From the NCBI RefSeq assembly GCF_009930815.1, contig NZ_CP022222.1:2212501-2276500 (forward strand): 64,000 nucleotides of DNA. Reading direction: 5' to 3'. Under the pieces are notes generated by a model. It saw nothing but the letters and a program-made list of their open reading frames with translations. It had not been told where the DNA came from and ran no database searches. Every line of letters starts with the position of its first letter. The first letter of the stretch is position 1. Made by a program: the position numbers and the translations under genes. The DNA is from Bradyrhizobium sp. CCBAU 051011 (GTDB taxonomy: Bacteria > Pseudomonadota > Alphaproteobacteria > Rhizobiales > Xanthobacteraceae). Positions 8,432 to 17,901 of this stretch are shown piece by piece.

Positions 8432-11056
8432 ATGACCTCCGAACGTTATAACGCCCGTGATTCCGAGCCTCGCTGGCAGCGCCAGTGGGACGAAAAGGCG
8501 ATCTTTGCGTCGAAAAACGACGACCCACGACCGAAATACTACGTGCTCGAGATGTTCCCCTACCCGTCCGGGCGCATCCATATCGGGCATGTCCGGAACT
8601 ATACGCTGGGCGACGTGCTGGCGCGGTTCATGCGCGCCAGGGGTTTCAACGTGCTGCACCCGATGGGCTGGGACGCTTTTGGCCTGCCGGCGGAGAACGC
8701 CGCAATCGAGCGCAAGGTCGCGCCAAAAGCCTGGACCTACGACAACATCGCCGCGATGAAGAAGCAGTTGCGGTCGATCGGGCTGTCGCTCGACTGGAGC
8801 AGAGAATTCGCGACCTGCGACCCCAATTATTACAAGCATCAGCAGAAGATGTTTCTGGACATGCTGCGCGCCGGCCTGGCCGAACGCGAGAAGCGCAAGC
8901 TCAACTGGGATCCGGTCGACATGACCGTGCTCGCCAACGAGCAGGTGATCGACGGCCGCGGCTGGCGCTCGGGCGCGGTCGTCGAACAGCGCGAGATGAG
9001 CCAGTGGGTCTTCAAGATCACGAAGTACTCGCAGGAACTGCTGGACGCACTCGACGGGCTTGACCGCTGGCCTGACAAGGTGCGGCTGATGCAGCGCAAC
9101 TGGATCGGCCGCTCCGAAGGCCTGCTGATCCGCTTCTCGCTGGATGCTGCAACGACGCCGGCGGGCGAAACCGAGCTGAAGATATTCACGACGCGGCCGG
9201 ACACGCTGTTCGGCGCAAAGTTCATGGCGATCTCGGCCGACCATCCGCTGGCGATAGCCGCGGCGGCGAAGAATCCAAAGCTCGCCGAGTTCATCGCTGA
9301 CATCAAGAAGATCGGCACCGCGCAGGAAATCATCGACACCGCCGAGAAACAGGGTTTTGACACCGGCATCAAGGCGGTTCACCCGTTCGATCCGAACTGG
9401 AAGCTGCCGGTTTACGTCGCGAATTTCGTGCTGATGGAATACGGCACCGGCGCCATCTTCGGCTGCCCGGGCCACGACCAGCGCGACCTCGACTTCGTCA
9501 ATAAATATAATCTCGGCGTCACGCCGGTGGTCTGTCCCGAGGGTCAGGACCCAAAAAGCTTCGTGATCACCGACACCGCCTATGATGGCGACGGCCGCAT
9601 GATCAATTCCCGCTTCCTCGATGGCATGACCATCGACGAGGCCAAGGAAGAGATTGCAAAACGGCTGGAATCGGAGATACGGGGCAATGAGCCGGTCGGC
9701 GAGCGCCAGATCAATTTCCGCCTGCGCGACTGGGGCATTTCGCGCCAGCGCTATTGGGGCTGCCCGATCCCTGTCATCCATTGCCCGAAATGCGATGTGG
9801 TGCCGGTGCCGGACGACCAGTTGCCGGTGACGCTGCCGGAGGACGCAACCTTCGACAAGCCCGGCAACGCGCTCGACCATCATCCGACCTGGAAGCACGT
9901 CACCTGCCCGAAATGCGGCGGCAAGGCTAGCCGCGAAACCGACACCATGGACACCTTCGTGGATTCGTCCTGGTACTTTGCGCGCTTCACCGATCCCTGG
10001 AACGAGAAGGCGCCGACCACACCCGACGTCGTCAATCGGATGTTGCCGGTCGACCAGTATATCGGCGGCGTTGAGCACGCGATCCTGCATCTGCTCTACA
10101 GCCGCTTCTTCACCCGCGCGATGAAGGCGACCGGCCACATCGGCATGGACGAACCGTTCGCAGGCATGTTCACCCAGGGCATGGTGGTGCACGAGAGCTA
10201 CCGGAAGGCCGACGGCACCTATGTCACGCCGGCCGAGGTGAAGGTCGAGGTCATCGGCGGCGAGCGGCGCGCCACGATGCTCGATGGTGGCGAAGAGGTC
10301 ACGATCGGCCCGATCGAGAAGATGTCGAAGCAGAAGAGGAACACCGTCGACCCCGACGACATCATCGCGACCTATGGCGCCGATGTCGCGCGCTGGTTCA
10401 TGCTGTCGGACTCCCCGCCCGATCGCGATGTGATCTGGAGCGACGAGCGCGTGCAGGGCGCCTCACGCTTCGTGCAGCGGCTGTGGCGGCTGGTGAACGA
10501 ATCGGCCGAAATCGCCAAATCGGCACCTGCCGACCGGCCGGCCACGTTCGGCGCCGAGGCGCTGGCGCTGCGCAAGGCGGCCCACGGCGCGCTCGACAAG
10601 GTCTCGTCAGGCATCGAGCGGCTGCACTTCAACGTCTGCCTGGCCCATATCCGGGAATTCGCCAATGCGCTGGCGGAGGTGCTGGGGAAGGGCGGCAAGC
10701 CGGCGGCCGACACCGCCTGGGCGGTTCGGGAAGCCGCAACCATCCTTGTTCAGCTCATTGCGCCCATGATGCCCCATCTGGCTGAAGAGTGCTGGCAGGT
10801 TCTGGGCCAGCAGGGGCTGATTTCGGAGGCCAACTGGCCCCAAATCGAACGCGATTTGCTGGTTGAAGACACCGTGACGCTGGTGGTCCAGGTCAACGGC
10901 AAGAAGCGGGGTGATGTTACCGTGCCACGGGTCGCCCAAAATCCGGAAATTGAGGCTGCCGTTTTGGCGCTCGATGCGGTAAAACTCGCTCTCGGCGGCA
11001 AGGCCGTCCGCAAGGTAATCGTAGTTCCCATGAGGATCGTGAATGTCGTTGGCTAA
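8432..11056 (+). CDS. leuS: Leucyl-tRNA synthetase
   Basis: Class I aminoacyl-tRNA synthetase of 874 residues that charges tRNA-Leu. The HIGH motif is at residues 50-53 ([11 protein letters not shown]) and the KMSKS-equivalent KMSKQ at 630-634. Between them are the CP1 editing domain ([12 protein letters not shown]) and Cys pairs typical of the zinc region ([15 protein letters not shown]). Its last 14 bases overlap lptE, and holA follows, giving the conserved leuS-lptE-holA order. Confidence 0.98.
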   Translation: MTSERYNARDSEPRWQRQWDEKAIFASKNDDPRPKYYVLEMFPYPSGRIHIGHVRNYTLGDVLARFMRARGFNVLHPMGWDAFGLPAENAAIERKVAPKAWTYDNIAAMKKQLRSIGLSLDWSREFATCDPNYYKHQQKMFLDMLRAGLAEREKRKLNWDPVDMTVLANEQVIDGRGWRSGAVVEQREMSQWVFKITKYSQELLDALDGLDRWPDKVRLMQRNWIGRSEGLLIRFSLDAATTPAGETELKIFTTRPDTLFGAKFMAISADHPLAIAAAAKNPKLAEFIADIKKIGTAQEIIDTAEKQGFDTGIKAVHPFDPNWKLPVYVANFVLMEYGTGAIFGCPGHDQRDLDFVNKYNLGVTPVVCPEGQDPKSFVITDTAYDGDGRMINSRFLDGMTIDEAKEEIAKRLESEIRGNEPVGERQINFRLRDWGISRQRYWGCPIPVIHCPKCDVVPVPDDQLPVTLPEDATFDKPGNALDHHPTWKHVTCPKCGGKASRETDTMDTFVDSSWYFARFTDPWNEKAPTTPDVVNRMLPVDQYIGGVEHAILHLLYSRFFTRAMKATGHIGMDEPFAGMFTQGMVVHESYRKADGTYVTPAEVKVEVIGGERRATMLDGGEEVTIGPIEKMSKQKRNTVDPDDIIATYGADVARWFMLSDSPPDRDVIWSDERVQGASRFVQRLWRLVNESAEIAKSAPADRPATFGAEALALRKAAHGALDKVSSGIERLHFNVCLAHIREFANALAEVLGKGGKPAADTAWAVREAATILVQLIAPMMPHLAEECWQVLGQQGLISEANWPQIERDLLVEDTVTLVVQVNGKKRGDVTVPRVAQNPEIEAAVLALDAVKLALGGKAVRKVIVVPMRIVNVVG

Positions 11057-11594
11057 GACCCGGATCGCCGTTCGGCTCATCGCCGTCGCCGCTCTGGCGG
11101 CGCTCACGGCCGGCTGCTTCCAGCCAATGTATGCCGAACGTACCGACGGCAAGCCTGGCTTGCGCGAAAAGCTGATGGGCGTGGAAGTCCCGCCGGTCGA
11201 CAAGCCCAATGCGTCGCGGGAAGCCCGAATCCAGGTGGAGATACGTAACGCGCTGGCGTTCAAGCTCTACGGCAACGCCACCGGCATGCCGCCGACCCAT
11301 CGGCTGGTGCTGCGCTTCACCACCACCCGCAACTCGCTGATGATCGATCCCAACACCGCCCTGCCCTCGAGCGAAAACTACGGCATCGACGCCCAGTACA
11401 ACCTGATCGACCTTGCCACCAACAAGTCGGTCATGACCGGCACGACCTTCTCCCGCGTGTCCTATGACATCCCTGGCCAGCTCCAGCGCTTCGCCCGCGC
11501 CCGCGCCTTCCGCGACGCCGAGGATCGCGCCGCCAACGAGATCGCTGAAAACATCCAGACCCGGCTGGCGTCCTACTTCTACGCCGGCACCTGA
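11043..11594 (+). CDS. lptE: LPS-assembly lipoprotein LptE
   Basis: Outer-membrane lipoprotein that plugs the LptD barrel and helps insert lipopolysaccharide. The 183-residue product has a lipoprotein signal with lipobox LTAGC (Cys25) after a short hydrophobic helix. The body is low-complexity by family standards but matches alphaproteobacterial LptE in length and position. It overlaps the leuS end and is followed 5 bp later by holA, the location in which lptE is found across proteobacteria. Confidence 0.86.
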   Translation: MSLAKTRIAVRLIAVAALAALTAGCFQPMYAERTDGKPGLREKLMGVEVPPVDKPNASREARIQVEIRNALAFKLYGNATGMPPTHRLVLRFTTTRNSLMIDPNTALPSSENYGIDAQYNLIDLATNKSVMTGTTFSRVSYDIPGQLQRFARARAFRDAEDRAANEIAENIQTRLASYFYAGT

Positions 11595-11599
11595 TCCCG

Positions 11600-12628
11600 T
11601 TGGTCGCGCTCCGCGGAAAAGACATCGACGCTTTTCTCGCCCGGCCTGATGCCGGCCGCCCCATCATCCTGCTCTACGGTCCGGATGCCGGTCTCGTGCG
11701 CGAGCGCGCCGATGCGTTGATTGCGTCGGCGGTCGACGATCCCAACGATCCCTTTTCGCTGGTGCGGCTCGACGGCGACGAGCTGGCGGCCGAGCCGTCG
11801 CGGCTGGTCGATGAAGCCATGACGATCCCGATGTTCGGCGGCCGACGGGCGATCCGCGTGCGCGCCGGCTCCCGCAGTTTTGCCAGCGGCGTCGATACGC
11901 TGGCCGATTCGCCAGTGAAGGATTGCCGCATCGTGATCGAGGCCGGTGAGCTCCGGCCGGAATCGCCGCTGCGCAAGGCGTGCGAGCGCGCCAAGACCGC
12001 GGTCGCCATCGCCTGCTATCCCGACACCGAGCGCGATCTCGCGAGACTGATCGACGAGGAATTGCGGACTTCCAATTTGCGCATTGCCGCCGATGCGCGC
12101 GCCGTGCTGCTGTCGCTGCTCGGCGGCGACCGCCAGGCCTCACGCAACGAACTGCGCAAGCTCGCGCTCTATTCCCACGGCAAGGGCGAGATCGCGCTCG
12201 ACGATGTCATGACCGTCGTGTCCGACGCCTCCGAGCTGAAACTCGACCCGATCGTGGATGGCGCCTTTGCCGGCAAGCCGGACCTGGTCGAAGGCGAATT
12301 TGCCAAGGCCATGGTCGCCGGCACCTATCCCGGCGTGATCATTTCCGCCGCGCAGCGCCAGGCGGCCTGGCTGCACAAATCGGCGCTCGCGGTCGCGGAA
12401 GGAACGCCGGTCTCGACCTTGCTCGAAAGCGGCTATCCGCGCCTGCACTTTTCGCGCAAGGGCGCCGTCGAAATCGCGCTGCGTAATTTCAGCCCCGCCC
12501 GGCTCGCCGGCATCATCGATCAGCTTGGGACCGCGGCGCTCGACATGCGCAAACAGGCCTCGCTGGCGTCAGCCATCGGGCTGCGCACACTGCTATCGAT
12601 TGCGGCGAACGCGAAGCGGCGGGGGTGA
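11600..12628 (+). CDS. holA: DNA polymerase III delta subunit
   Basis: Clamp-loader delta subunit (342 residues) that opens the beta sliding clamp. The RarA/AAA-like N-terminal domain begins GRPIILLYGPDAGLVRERAD, and the body contains RLDGDELAAEPSRLVDEA and the SLLGGDRQASRNELRKLALY helix typical of HolA. The start is a TTG at 11600, six bases after the lptE stop and without a strong ribosome site, which suggests coupling to lptE translation. Confidence 0.93.
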   Translation: MVALRGKDIDAFLARPDAGRPIILLYGPDAGLVRERADALIASAVDDPNDPFSLVRLDGDELAAEPSRLVDEAMTIPMFGGRRAIRVRAGSRSFASGVDTLADSPVKDCRIVIEAGELRPESPLRKACERAKTAVAIACYPDTERDLARLIDEELRTSNLRIAADARAVLLSLLGGDRQASRNELRKLALYSHGKGEIALDDVMTVVSDASELKLDPIVDGAFAGKPDLVEGEFAKAMVAGTYPGVIISAAQRQAAWLHKSALAVAEGTPVSTLLESGYPRLHFSRKGAVEIALRNFSPARLAGIIDQLGTAALDMRKQASLASAIGLRTLLSIAANAKRRG

Positions 12629-12629
12629 G

Positions 12630-12985
12630 ATGTCGAATGGGGCGGAGGACGCCGTAACCCTTTGGCGTCCGGTTGGACCGAAGGAGCCGGAATGATTCGC
12701 AACAGCGGAATACGCGCGTTTCCGCCGCGACTTCCCGATCAGCCCATCTTCTATCCGGTGCTCTCAGAAGAATACGCGGTGAAGATTGCCCGTGACTGGA
12801 ACGTGCCGGCCAGCGGCTCTGACTATGTCACTCGTTTTCAAGTCAGACGGAGCTTCCTGGAAAACTACAGTGTCCAAAAGGCCGGTGGCTTGGCTCATTT
12901 GGAGTACTGGATTCCTGCCGAGGAAATGGCCGCTTTCAATGCGGCCATCGTGGGTGAGATCGAAGTCGTCGCCGAGTTTCGCTGA
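12630..12985 (+). pseudogene. Frameshifted small conserved gene (annotated elsewhere as ADP-ribosylation/crystallin J1)
   Basis: The downstream part (ATG at 12692, good AAGGAG site) encodes about 97 residues containing AFPPRLPDQPIFYPVL and ARDWNVPAS. This matches a small conserved family that from memory normally begins with TLWRPVG-type residues. That missing beginning is present just upstream in another frame: ATG at 12630, giving MSNGAEDAVTLWRPVGPKEPE and then a stop. The 12630-12985 span is one base short of a multiple of three, so a single 1-nt loss near 12690 explains the break. Either a pseudogene or a shortened protein made from 12692. Function unknown. Confidence 0.6.
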
Positions 12986-13001
12986 CGCCGCGCTCTCCGC
13001 C

Positions 13002-13113
13002 CGTCATTGCGAGCGAAGCGAAGCAATCCATCGCGCCACAAGTGGAGGAATGGATTGCTTCGTCGCTATCGCTCCCTTGCGCAAACGCTTCGCGTTTGTC
13101 GCAGGCAATGACG
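13002..13113. repeat. Dispersed palindromic repeat, GAAGCAATCCAT family
   Basis: CGTCATTGCGAGCGAAGCGA with GAAGCAATCCATCGCG on the left, mirrored by GGAATGGATTGCTTCG and GCAATGACGCGG on the right, with extra sequence inserted in the right arm. Second copy of the family at 5720-5805, in the gap before parB. Confidence 0.75.
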
Positions 13114-13125
13114 CGGAGAGACTTA

Positions 13126-14010
13126 TCAATTCCCCTTCTCCAGTCGTCGCATCACCTCATCCAACTGTTCGAGGTTGCGATAGCTGATCTGGACGCTGCC
13201 GCCGGGGTCGCGGTGGTTGACGGTCACGGTGAGGCCGAGCGCATCGCTGACGCGCTTCTCCAGCGCGATCGTGTCGGGGTCTTTGGTCTTGCCGCCGCCG
13301 CCCCTCGCCTTCTGCGGCTTGCGCTCCGGCACACCCTCTTCATGCGCCAGCGCTTCGGTCTGGCGGACGTTGAGACCTTCCGCGACGATGCGCTTGGCTG
13401 CGGCCAGCGGATCGGGCACGCCGATCAGCGCGCGGGCGTGACCGGCCGACAATTCGCCGTTCGCAATAAGGGTCTGCACCTCCGCCGGCAATTTCGTCAG
13501 CCGCATCATGTTGGCGACGTGGCTACGGCTCTTGCCGACTTCCTTGGCGATGTCTTCTTGGCTGCGTTTGAACTCGTCGGCCAGCGCGTGATAGCCCTGC
13601 GCCTCTTCCATCGCATTGAGGTCTTCGCGCTGCACGTTCTCGATGATCATGATCTCGAGTGCGTCGCTGTCGCTGACTTCGATGGGGACGATCGGCACTT
13701 CGTGCAGGCTGGCGAGTTGCGCCGCGCGCCAGCGTCGTTCGCCGGCGATGATCTCGTAGCGGTCCTGTGTGCCTTTCACCGGCCGCACCACGATCGGCTG
13801 AATCACGCCGTGCTGCTTGACGGAGGCCGCAAGCTCGCCGAGCTCGGCATCGGAAAAGGTCCGGCGCGGGTTACGCGGATTCGGTTTCAGGAACTCGATC
13901 GGCACCTTGCGCTGGTTGCGCGGGCGTTCGACATGCGCGGCCTCGCCGCCGACGTCCCCGATCAGACTTGCGAGACCACGACCCAGTCGCGAACGCGTTT
14001 CGTCGGCCAT
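13126..14010 (-). CDS. parB: Chromosome-partitioning protein ParB
   Basis: CTP-dependent DNA clamp that loads at parS and spreads to form the centromere complex. The 294-residue product has the N-terminal ParA-contacting segment (RLGRGLASLIGD). The CTP-binding ParB/Srx domain carries the arginine motif GERRWRAA. The central helix-turn-helix follows (SQEDIAKEVGKSRSHVANMMRL), and the C-terminal dimer domain ends LDEVMRRLEKG. The ATG at 14010 (GGGAG upstream) gives the usual start; a GTG eight codons earlier is possible. parA follows upstream on the same strand after a repeat-filled gap. Confidence 0.96.
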   Translation of the reverse strand: MADETRSRLGRGLASLIGDVGGEAAHVERPRNQRKVPIEFLKPNPRNPRRTFSDAELGELAASVKQHGVIQPIVVRPVKGTQDRYEIIAGERRWRAAQLASLHEVPIVPIEVSDSDALEIMIIENVQREDLNAMEEAQGYHALADEFKRSQEDIAKEVGKSRSHVANMMRLTKLPAEVQTLIANGELSAGHARALIGVPDPLAAAKRIVAEGLNVRQTEALAHEEGVPERKPQKARGGGGKTKDPDTIALEKRVSDALGLTVTVNHRDPGGSVQISYRNLEQLDEVMRRLEKGN

Positions 14011-14068
14011 CGCCGCCAACTCCCTAGGATTCACTTAAGCTACTCCGGAACCGAATTCGGTGATCGTT

Positions 14069-14193
14069 GGGTGGGCAAAAGCAAAGCGTGCCCACCGACT
14101 CTCGCGGCAGCGCGTAGGATGGGTTGAGCGTAGCGAAACCCATCATCTTTACCACGCGACTTGATGGGTATCGCTGCGCTCAACCCATCCTAC
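14069..14193. repeat. Two adjoining palindromic repeats (GGGTGGGC and TAGGATGGGTTGAG families)
   Basis: GGGTGGGCAAAAGCAAAGCG at the left is followed by a strong inverted repeat whose arms are TAGGATGGGTTGAGCGTAGC and GCGCTCAACCCATCCTA (14115-14193). The arms pair almost perfectly around a loop of about 40 bases. It sits between parB and parA and may limit read-through. Confidence 0.75.
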
Positions 14194-14201
14194 ATTTCCC
14201 T

Positions 14202-15050
14202 CTAATGCCTCAGCTCGCGCTCGCGCTGGATCACTTCCGTCGCAAGCTTCAGATACGCTTCGCTGCCGACGCATTTGAGATCGTAGACCAGCACCGGCTT
14301 GCCGTAGGACGGCGCCTCGGAGATGCGCACGTTGCGCGGGATCATGGTGTCGTAGACCTTCCCGCCCATGAACTGCCTGACGTCGGCGACCACCTGGTTC
14401 GACAGGTTGTTGCGGGAGTCGAACATGGTCAGCACGATGCCGTGGATGGACAGGTTCGGATTGAGGGTCGAGCGCACCTGCTCCACCGTCTGCAGCAGTT
14501 GCGACAGACCTTCGAGCGCGAAGAACTCGCACTGCAGCGGCACCAGGATCGCATCCGACGCCGCCATCGCATTGACGGTGAGGAGATTGAGCGAGGGCGG
14601 GCAATCGATCAGCACATAGGTGTAATCGGTGTCGGGCGCGGCGTTCTTGTTCAACGCTGCGATCGCATCGCGCAGGCGGAATGCGCGGCCCGGGGTGGTA
14701 CCGAGTTCGAGCTCGAGGCCCGACAGATCCATGGTCGAGGACGCGATGTGCAGCCTCGGCACCGCGGTGGCAACCACAGCGTTGCGCAGCGGCGCTTCGC
14801 CGATCAGCACGTCATAGGTCGAGCAGTTGCGGTTGCGGCGATCGATGCCGAGACCGGTAGAGGCGTTGCCCTGCGGATCGAGATCAACGATCAGGACGCG
14901 CTCGCCAATTGCCGCGAGCGCGGTGCCCAGATTGATCGCGGTGGTGGTCTTGCCGACGCCGCCCTTCTGATTCGCGAGCGACAGGATGCGTGGATGGGGC
15001 GGTGGAGTTTGCTCTCTATCTTCTTGATATAACTGATCTAATTCGCTCAT
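14202..15050 (-). CDS. parA: Chromosome-partitioning ATPase ParA
   Basis: MinD/ParA-family ATPase of 282 residues whose gradient on the nucleoid pulls ParB-parS complexes apart. The deviant Walker A is NQKGGVGKTTTAINLG (about residues 26-41), followed by LIVDLDPQGNAS and the Walker B strand VLIDCPPSLNLL. The ATG at 15050 overlaps the rsmG stop by four bases, and the order parB-parA-rsmG-mnmG-mnmE is the classic origin-proximal set. A 38-codon upstream extension in the same frame is judged spurious. Confidence 0.97.
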   Translation of the reverse strand: MSELDQLYQEDREQTPPPHPRILSLANQKGGVGKTTTAINLGTALAAIGERVLIVDLDPQGNASTGLGIDRRNRNCSTYDVLIGEAPLRNAVVATAVPRLHIASSTMDLSGLELELGTTPGRAFRLRDAIAALNKNAAPDTDYTYVLIDCPPSLNLLTVNAMAASDAILVPLQCEFFALEGLSQLLQTVEQVRSTLNPNLSIHGIVLTMFDSRNNLSNQVVADVRQFMGGKVYDTMIPRNVRISEAPSYGKPVLVYDLKCVGSEAYLKLATEVIQRERELRH

Positions 15051-15745
15051 GCCCGATCGCCATGTGTGATCGCGGAGGGGTTGCGTCGCTCGATCCGATC
15101 GAGTTCGACGATCCAGCCGTGCCCGCCCGTGCGGCTGGAATGGAGTCGCGGTTGAATATTCCAATATTTAGTGGCTTCGGTCAATTCAGCCTCTACATCT
15201 TGGCCCTTGAGAAACAGCGCTTTCGCGCCATCTCTCACAAACGGCTCCGCGAAGCCGACAAGCTGATGTAATGGAGCCAGCGCCCGCGCAGTCACGCAAT
15301 CAACGCGACTTCCAATTCTATCCACAATATCCCCGATTCCCGCCAAATGCACGATTGCAGACGCGGAAGTTACGCGAATTGCCTCGCGCAGGAAGGCGGC
15401 CTTTTTGGCGTTCCTCTCGACCAGATGCACATTTGCGCCTGGCGTTTCCACCAGTGCACAGGCGAGCACCACGCCGGGAAATCCGCCGCCGCTGCCGAAA
15501 TCGACCCAGATTTTTTTTGATGGTGCCAGGTCGAGGAGTTGCAGCGAGTCGGAAATGTGCCGTGTCCAGAGATGCGGAAGCGTGGAGGGCGCCACGAGAT
15601 TCGTTTTGATCTGCCACTCAAGAAGGAGGGCGACGTAGCGTTCGAGCCGCGCCTCCGTTTCACTTGAAACGGGCGTGAGGGCCAGTGCGGCTGCTTTGTC
15701 GGAGGCCAGGATCGGCGAGGGGATCTCGGCAGCGGCTTTCGCCAT
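15047..15745 (-). CDS. rsmG: 16S rRNA m7G527 methyltransferase RsmG (GidB)
   Basis: SAM-dependent methyltransferase of 232 residues that modifies G527 of 16S rRNA; loss gives low-level streptomycin resistance in other bacteria. The SAM-binding loop is VDFGSGGGFPGVVLA. The core also has HLVERNAKKAAFLREA and VTARALAPLHQLV, as expected of the family. Its end overlaps the start of parA (ATGA), so the two are probably translationally coupled. Confidence 0.95.
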   Translation of the reverse strand: MAKAAAEIPSPILASDKAAALALTPVSSETEARLERYVALLLEWQIKTNLVAPSTLPHLWTRHISDSLQLLDLAPSKKIWVDFGSGGGFPGVVLACALVETPGANVHLVERNAKKAAFLREAIRVTSASAIVHLAGIGDIVDRIGSRVDCVTARALAPLHQLVGFAEPFVRDGAKALFLKGQDVEAELTEATKYWNIQPRLHSSRTGGHGWIVELDRIERRNPSAITHGDRA

Positions 15746-15788
15746 TGAACGGGTCTCAGGTGGGTTTGGATCGTAGTGGGTTTGGATC

Positions 15789-15869
15789 GTAGGATGGGTG
15801 GAGCGAAAGCGATACCCATCTTTCGGGCATCAGCAGCGATTGGGTATCGCTTCGCTCCACCCATCCTAC
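15789..15869. repeat. Dispersed palindromic repeat, TAGGATGGGTGGAG family
   Basis: GTAGGATGGGTGGAGCGAAA is mirrored by TTCGCTCCACCCATCCTAC, with ATACCCAT/ATTGGGTAT inside. A close relative of the repeat at 14115-14193. Located between mnmG and rsmG, directly beside a parS site. Confidence 0.75.
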
Positions 15870-15874
15870 ATCAA

Positions 15875-15890
15875 CGTTTCACGTGAAACA
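15875..15890. promoter_or_regulatory. parS site 1 (ParB-binding)
   Basis: CGTTTCACGTGAAACA, one mismatch from the perfect 16-bp palindrome TGTTTCACGTGAAACA that chromosomal ParB proteins bind. It lies just beyond the mnmG stop and about 1.9 kb from parB. Confidence 0.88.
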
Positions 15891-15895
15891 GATTC

Positions 15896-17779
15896 TTAAG
15901 CTGTCGCCTTCGCGCTCTTCCGTCGCGCCTCGCGCCGTAGATAGGCCGCCAGAATTCCAAGCGCCGCCGGCGTCAAACCATCGAGCCGACCCGCCTGCCC
16001 CACGGTCCGTGGCTGGGCCGCCTGAAGCTTTGACCGGGCCTCATTCGAAAGTCCGGGCACATCGGCATAGTCTATACCGGTCAGGACCAGACCTTCGTCG
16101 CGTCGGAAGGCATCGACGTCGGCGGTCTGGCGCTTGAGATAGACATCGTATTTGGCGTCGATCTCGAGATGCACGGCGATCGACGGATCGATAGCGGAGA
16201 GCTCCGGCCAGATACCGCGCAGGGTCGTCCACTCGACCTCCGGATAGGCCAACAGCTCGAATGCCGATCGGCGATGGCCGTCGCGGTTGAGCGCAAGGCC
16301 GTGCTTGGCCGCTTCGTTGGGAGTGATGCCCAGCGACTTGGCCAACGCCTTGGCGGCCTCCAACGCAGCCATCTTCTCGCGATGCCGTTGCGAACGCGCC
16401 TGCCCTACGCAGCCCAGAGCGATACCTTTGTCCGTCAGGCGCTGATCGGCGTTGTCGGCTCGAAGCGTCAGACGGTACTCGGCCCGCGAGGTGAACATCC
16501 GGTACGGCTCAGTGATCCCGCGGGTCACGAGGTCATCGATCATCACCCCGAGATACCCGTCAGCGCGATCGAACACGATCAGATCAGTGCCACCCGCCAT
16601 CAACGCAGCGTTCAGACCGGCTACGATCCCCTGAGCCGCCGCCTCTTCGTATCCTGTCGTGCCGTTGATCTGCCCAGCCAGGAAGAGACCGGGCAGACGC
16701 TTGGTCTGCAGGGTCGGCTCAAGCTCCCGCGGATCGACATGGTCGTATTCGATGGCGTAGCCCGGCCGGACCATCTTCACCCGCTCGAGGCCGGGAATGG
16801 TCGCGAGGATTGCGAGCTGCACCTCTTCCGGCAGCGAGGTCGAGATGCCGTTGGGATAGACGGTGGAGTCGTCGAGCCCTTCCGGCTCCAAAAAGATCTG
16901 GTGCCCGTCGCGATCGCCAAAGCGGACGATCTTGTCCTCAATCGAGGGACAATAACGCGGGCCGCTGCTCTTGATCTGACCGGAATACATCGGCGAGCGA
17001 TGCACATTGGCGCGGATGACCTCATGGGTCGCCGGCGTTGTCCGCGTGATGCCGCATTGGATCTGCGGCGTCGTGATCCGGTCGGTCATGACCGAGAACG
17101 GCTCTGGGGGCTCGTCACCGGGCTGCATTTCCACCGCAGACCAGTCGATGGTCGTGCCGTCGAGCCGCGGCGGCGTGCCGGTCTTCAACCGCCCCAGTGT
17201 AAACCCGGCACGCTCAAAGGACGCCGAAAGCCCCAGCGCGGGCTCCTCACCGACGCGGCCGGCGGGCCAGTTCTTTTCGCCGAGATGGATGAGGCCCCGG
17301 AGGAAGGTGCCTGTCGTGATAACGACCGCACCGGCCGCAAGCTCACGCCCGAACCCCAGCCGTACGCCCCTCACCTGGCCATTCGAAACGATCAGCTCAT
17401 CCGCCTCGCCATCGATCACGCTGAGGTTCGCCGTCTCCCGGATCGCGGTCTGCATGGCGGCGGCGTAGAGCTTGCGGTCCGCTTGGGCGCGCGGTCCGCG
17501 GACCGCCGGACCCTTGCGGCGGTTCAACATCCGAAACTGGATGCCGCCGGCATCGGCCACGCGACCCATCAGACCATCCAGAGCGTCGACTTCACGGACC
17601 AGATGGCCCTTGCCGAGCCCGCCGATCGCGGGATTGCAGGACATCGCTCCGATGGTCGCAAACCGATGGGTCACCAAAGCCGTCTTCGCGCCCATCCGCG
17701 CAGCCGCGCTCGCGGCCTCGCAGCCGGCATGGCCGCCGCCGATGACGATGACGTCGAATGAGTCTGCTTCGGAAATCAT
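15896..17779 (-). CDS. mnmG: tRNA uridine-5-carboxymethylaminomethyl synthesis enzyme MnmG (GidA)
   Basis: FAD-dependent partner of MnmE that installs the cmnm5 group on U34 of certain tRNAs. The 627-residue product has the FAD dinucleotide fold [15 protein letters not shown] near the N-terminus. The signatures [30 protein letters not shown] and [16 protein letters not shown] follow. The ATG at 17779 gives the standard N-terminus; the frame runs 35 codons further but that stretch is parS DNA. mnmE lies upstream on the same strand. Confidence 0.97.
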   Translation of the reverse strand: MISEADSFDVIVIGGGHAGCEAASAAARMGAKTALVTHRFATIGAMSCNPAIGGLGKGHLVREVDALDGLMGRVADAGGIQFRMLNRRKGPAVRGPRAQADRKLYAAAMQTAIRETANLSVIDGEADELIVSNGQVRGVRLGFGRELAAGAVVITTGTFLRGLIHLGEKNWPAGRVGEEPALGLSASFERAGFTLGRLKTGTPPRLDGTTIDWSAVEMQPGDEPPEPFSVMTDRITTPQIQCGITRTTPATHEVIRANVHRSPMYSGQIKSSGPRYCPSIEDKIVRFGDRDGHQIFLEPEGLDDSTVYPNGISTSLPEEVQLAILATIPGLERVKMVRPGYAIEYDHVDPRELEPTLQTKRLPGLFLAGQINGTTGYEEAAAQGIVAGLNAALMAGGTDLIVFDRADGYLGVMIDDLVTRGITEPYRMFTSRAEYRLTLRADNADQRLTDKGIALGCVGQARSQRHREKMAALEAAKALAKSLGITPNEAAKHGLALNRDGHRRSAFELLAYPEVEWTTLRGIWPELSAIDPSIAVHLEIDAKYDVYLKRQTADVDAFRRDEGLVLTGIDYADVPGLSNEARSKLQAAQPRTVGQAGRLDGLTPAALGILAAYLRREARRKSAKATA

Positions 17780-17833
17780 GCCGGGACTTCTATCGCGGAG
17801 TTGGAAAACCCGGAAGTGGGTTTGAGGAGTCTT

Positions 17834-17849
17834 TGTTTCACGTGAAACG
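17834..17849. promoter_or_regulatory. parS site 2 (ParB-binding)
   Basis: TGTTTCACGTGAAACG, one mismatch from the perfect palindrome, in the mnmG-mnmE spacer 34 bp from site 3. Confidence 0.88.
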
Positions 17850-17867
17850 CCGGCTGGCCCGCCCGTC

Positions 17868-17883
17868 TGTTTCACGTGAAACA
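17868..17883. promoter_or_regulatory. parS site 3 (ParB-binding, perfect palindrome)
   Basis: TGTTTCACGTGAAACA, an exact match to the consensus ParB site. With sites 1 and 2 it forms a centromere cluster of about 2 kb around mnmG. Confidence 0.92.
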
Positions 17884-17901
17884 TTTATAGATAAGGAAGT
17901 C

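Noticed and set aside
8393..10192. A 599-codon minus-strand frame across leuS
   Set aside because: Antisense shadow of leuS.
16169..17761. A 530-codon plus-strand frame across mnmG
   Set aside because: Antisense shadow of mnmG with no recognisable motif.
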